Of a stretch of DNA of 64,000 bases, positions 61,598 to 64,000 are shown piece after piece. The notes below the pieces were generated by a model. The model had not been told where the DNA came from. It saw only the letters and a program-made list of their open reading frames with translations, and did no database searches. Each line of letters starts with the position of its first letter. Position 1 is the first letter of the stretch. Origin of the DNA: Nonlabens dokdonensis DSW-6. Its GTDB lineage: Bacteria > Bacteroidota > Bacteroidia > Flavobacteriales > Flavobacteriaceae. The stretch lies in NCBI RefSeq assembly GCF_000332115.1, contig NC_020156.1:2047501-2111500 (forward strand), written 5' to 3'. A program made the translations under genes and the position numbers.

Positions 61598-62982
61598 TGA
61601 AAAATAAACTCGGTAATATTCTAGGTATTATCAGTTTGATAAGTATAGTTTTATATGCTGTTTTTTTCTCGCTTTCGCGAAAGCAATTTCTAGAAACACT
61701 TCTTCTCTACAGCCTGCTATTTTTAGGTTTACTAGCTTTCTACTATTTAGGTAAAAAAGGATTTAATCAAAGGTCTCGATTACTGCCAAAAAAGTGGAGC
61801 GGTAAATTATTTGACTCTGATGTTTTGACATGTGTGCTGTTTGTGGGCATTTTTATGAGACTTACATTGTTGACTTATACGCCTAATTTATCACAAGATT
61901 TTTTCCGGTTTATTTGGGATGGTCATCAATTACTCCATGGATATAATCCCTATCTCTATTTACCAGATGAGGTCATAGCCACCGATGCATCTCACATCCC
62001 AAATGCTGCTTTGTTGCACGCAAATATGGGTGAACTTTCTAGTGGTCATTACACTAATTATCCACCATTAAATCAGTTAATATTTGCTGTAGCGGCATTT
62101 CTAGGAGGCAAAAGTATTGTTGCGACTATGGTATGGATGCGCTTGATTATCATCATGGCAGAAGTAGGTATTTTCATTTATGGGATAAAAATGCTCCGTT
62201 TACTAGGAAAGCCGCCATATCTAATTCTTCTTTATTTTCTTAATCCATTTGCGATTATTGAGCTTACTGGTAATCTACATTTTGAAGGAGTTATGGCATT
62301 TCTAATGTTGCTTTCTGTTTACTATTTATTTATTTCACAAAGATTTAAAAGTGCTTTGTTTTTAGGCTATGGTGTACTTTTAAAATTATTGCCAGTTATC
62401 GTTTTGCCATTACTGTTGAGAAAATTGAAGTTTAAAAAAGCGGTAATCTTTTATGTATTTGTAGGAGTCGTTGTGATACTAGGATTTTTACCTTTTTATA
62501 GTACGGAGTTAATAGACAAGTATTCCAGCTCGGTAGGTTTATGGTTCGGTAATTTTGAGTTTAATGCCAGTGTGTTTTATGTTTTAAGAGCCATAGGTTT
62601 TGAAATCACCGGTTATAATATTATAGAAATAGCAGGTAAGGTATTGCCTGTCATTACATTCATCTTGATACTATTAATTGCGTTGAAACGTAAAAATGAA
62701 ATTCCAGAAGTCTTATTGACAAGTATAGTTTTCTCCTTTTTAATTTACTTAGCCTTGTCAACAACTGTTCATCCATGGTATTTAACTATTCCGTTACTGT
62801 TTTCAGTTTTTACCAAGTACCGATTTATGATCGTTTGGAGTTTTACTATTTTCTTAAGCTATTATGCTTATTCTAATAGTAATTATACCGAGAACCTTTG
62901 GCTAGTTGGTTTAGAATATGCTTTAGTTTTAGGAACATTTTTATATGAGTATTTTAGGCCAACGGTTTCAGCAAATAATTAA
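61597..62982 (+). CDS. polytopic membrane glycosyltransferase-like protein (GT87/DUF2029 type)
   Basis: A 461-residue protein with about 10-12 hydrophobic segments resembling lipid-linked sugar-dependent mannosyltransferases (GT-C fold): the first loop has TPNLSQDFFRFIWDGHQLLH (about 92-111, the Asp-containing motif) and GYNPYLYLPD, and later NPFAIIELTGNLHFEGVMAF and KLLPVIVLPLLLRKLKFKKA. It begins one base inside the preceding GT stop (TAATG), so the three genes from 59412 form one unit. A palindrome copy at its start encodes SLSRKQ. Likely transfers a sugar from a polyprenyl-phosphate donor; inference. Confidence 0.78.
   Translation: MKNKLGNILGIISLISIVLYAVFFSLSRKQFLETLLLYSLLFLGLLAFYYLGKKGFNQRSRLLPKKWSGKLFDSDVLTCVLFVGIFMRLTLLTYTPNLSQDFFRFIWDGHQLLHGYNPYLYLPDEVIATDASHIPNAALLHANMGELSSGHYTNYPPLNQLIFAVAAFLGGKSIVATMVWMRLIIIMAEVGIFIYGIKMLRLLGKPPYLILLYFLNPFAIIELTGNLHFEGVMAFLMLLSVYYLFISQRFKSALFLGYGVLLKLLPVIVLPLLLRKLKFKKAVIFYVFVGVVVILGFLPFYSTELIDKYSSSVGLWFGNFEFNASVFYVLRAIGFEITGYNIIEIAGKVLPVITFILILLIALKRKNEIPEVLLTSIVFSFLIYLALSTTVHPWYLTIPLLFSVFTKYRFMIVWSFTIFLSYYAYSNSNYTENLWLVGLEYALVLGTFLYEYFRPTVSANN
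61671..61684. repeat. palindrome copy 18 (inside GT87-like gene)
   Basis: GCTTTCGCGAAAGC read as S-L-S-R-K-Q, at the end of the first membrane helix, where it supplies positively charged residues; flanks TTCTC and AATTT. Confidence 0.95.
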
Positions 62983-63047
62983 GCTTTAATTTGGATCACT
63001 TTATTCTTAACAAAGGATTACTATCTTTGAAACTTACTGATTGAGAT

Positions 63048-63704
63048 ATGAAACAAATCATAATTTTTTTACTCGTGCTTATTCTTGGATTTGTTGTCTA
63101 TGATGTCTACAAAGATTGGGAGCGATTCAATGCACCCGATTATAACTATGCAACCGAAGAAACAGTTGATCGCAACTATTACGATAAAATGACGGTTTGG
63201 AGTTATGAAGAAGCTGTTCAAGATCTCAATCATTTTGTCAAGTTACAATGGACCGCAAATGATATTGATGTACGTTCTCCAGAAGATGATGATATAGAAA
63301 CTCAAAATGCTGTAAAAACCTATTCTCAAAAGCTAGCTAAGGTTAAATACCTAGAGCAAAAATTAGTTTCCTCTACAGAGCAGAAAGCAAAAGGTTTAAC
63401 TAATGCTGAAATAAAACAAATGGATTTGAACGAGTGGAAACCAAAGTCTGACTCAAATCTAGATTCAAAAAATATACTAAAGCAATTATTTCAAGATCAA
63501 TCTAATATTAGTCGCAATATAGGTGCTAAAAGTGCTCTTATTTATGAGGTTCAAAAATTACTGATCTCAAAAGGTTATGCGATTCCTTTAGATGGGGTTT
63601 TTGCACAAATTACCAGCACTGCACTAGCCGATTTTGAATCAAAAAACAATTTATATCCAGACGGAAAAATTGACGCACTTACTTTTGCTTCTCTGATTAG
63701 GTGA
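63048..63704 (+). CDS. membrane-anchored protein with C-terminal peptidoglycan-binding domain
   Basis: A 218-residue protein: an N-terminal membrane helix (about 3-20), a charged helical middle part (about 55-140) and a C-terminal peptidoglycan_binding_1-type domain (about 160-218: KSALIYEVQKLLISKGYAIP, LDGVFAQITSTALADFESKN and NLYPDGKIDALTFASLI). A role at the cell wall is inferred. It stands between the GT unit and the XRE regulator with its own gaps. Confidence 0.8.
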   Translation: MKQIIIFLLVLILGFVVYDVYKDWERFNAPDYNYATEETVDRNYYDKMTVWSYEEAVQDLNHFVKLQWTANDIDVRSPEDDDIETQNAVKTYSQKLAKVKYLEQKLVSSTEQKAKGLTNAEIKQMDLNEWKPKSDSNLDSKNILKQLFQDQSNISRNIGAKSALIYEVQKLLISKGYAIPLDGVFAQITSTALADFESKNNLYPDGKIDALTFASLIR

Positions 63705-63775
63705 GGTTTAATTGTTGATATTCAGTAATTTGACGCTTATGTCATAAGAATGTCATAAATAAGTCTAATGATTAA

Positions 63776-63808
63776 TTTGCTCTCAGGTCTTTGTACTTCT
63801 TAGGTTTG
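63776..63808 (+). promoter_or_regulatory. promoter of XRE regulator gene
   Basis: TTTG (63776-63779), 21-base spacer, TAGGTTTG (63801-63808), 27 bases before the ATG. Confidence 0.6.
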
Positions 63809-63835
63809 TCTCGTCAATATTAAACCAGAATCAAG

Positions 63836-64000
63836 ATGAAATCCATAGGATTAAAAATTAAAGAAATACGTGTCAAAAAAGGGATGTCTCAGGAAGAACT
63901 TGCTACACAATCTCAAGTAAGTTTGCGCACGATTCAACGATTAGAGAATGACGAAAACGAACCACGTGGTAAAACCTTGCAGCTTATTTGTGAAACGTTA
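63836..64000 (+). CDS. XRE family helix-turn-helix regulator, N-terminal part (runs off right edge)
   Basis: The first 55 codons of a gene, open to the window edge. The sequence LKIKEIRVKKGMSQEELATQ, SQVSLRTIQRLENDENEPRG and KTLQLICETL is a classic Cro/C1-type HTH domain: the first helix, the MSQEELA helix 2 and the SLRTIQRLE recognition helix. The rest of the protein, including any sensor part, lies outside the window. Confidence 0.9.
   Translation, partial: MKSIGLKIKEIRVKKGMSQEELATQSQVSLRTIQRLENDENEPRGKTLQLICETL

Noticed and set aside
1..64000. CRISPR array, prophage or insertion sequence
   Set aside because: No regularly spaced repeats, transposase, integrase or phage structural genes were seen on either strand.

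Overview
The window is a contiguous chromosomal stretch of a low-GC Bacteroidota, almost certainly a marine-type Flavobacteriaceae. The evidence is a GldA gliding-motility ATPase, three secreted proteins with type IX secretion (T9SS) C-terminal tails, a DUF3857 pair, an NhaD antiporter, DAHP synthase with a C-terminal chorismate mutase, and promoters of the Bacteroidota TTG/TTTG-N18-21-TAnnTTTG type. A 14-bp palindrome, GCTTTCGCGAAAGC, occurs 18 times. It recalls Nonlabens/Dokdonia-type genomes, but genus is my inference. There are no rRNA genes, CRISPR arrays, insertion sequences or prophage genes; this is mostly core chromosome.

Layout. 0-1.4 kb: start of pnp (runs off the left edge) and rpsO. 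1.4-6 kb: a beta-barrel-like protein, then a four-gene cassette (TIGR04282-type transferase, purine nucleoside phosphorylase, DUF547 lipoprotein, TIGR04283-type glycosyltransferase) like the accessory part of arsenosugar clusters but without the radical SAM or methyltransferase genes, then gldA. 6.1-10.2 kb: an aromatic amino acid operon (pheA, aminotransferase, tyrA, DAHP synthase/chorismate mutase) behind a 22-codon leader peptide rich in Phe/Tyr and a terminator, i.e. an attenuator. 10.2-10.6 kb: a hairpin-rich non-coding stretch. 10.6-18.7 kb: rsgA, dtd, two DUF3857/transglutaminase-like proteins, a MazG-like hydrolase, aroA, queA.

18.8-31.7 kb: a lipoprotein, rpe, MarC, S41 protease with dCMP deaminase, HupE-like protein, a TPR hybrid histidine kinase, CBS protein, BLUF photoreceptor, two FAD proteins, a 42-codon small ORF and a DUF2383 protein. 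31.8-42.9 kb, mostly minus strand: tRNA-Ser, asparaginase, acyltransferase, TatD, a plus-strand retropepsin-like protein, tRNA-Val, folC, TonB-ExbD-ExbB, nhaD, a Glu/Leu-type dehydrogenase, anmK. 43-58.7 kb: acyl-CoA dehydrogenase, galE, a T9SS serine protease, rlmN, an arylsulfotransferase-like lipoprotein, two more T9SS proteins, a polyprenyl synthase, der and a large outer-membrane beta-barrel receptor. 58.8-64 kb: a YwqK/MORN-like protein, a three-gene glycosyltransferase cassette, a peptidoglycan-binding-domain protein and the start of an XRE regulator.

The most interesting signals are the dispersed palindrome (8 of 18 copies inside genes, using all three reading frames, with conserved symmetric flanks), the Phe/Tyr attenuator, the arsenosugar-like cassette lacking its core enzymes, the DUF3857 pair in which the second member seems to have lost its catalytic Cys and His, and a glycosyltransferase with no canonical start codon ahead of its conserved N-terminus.
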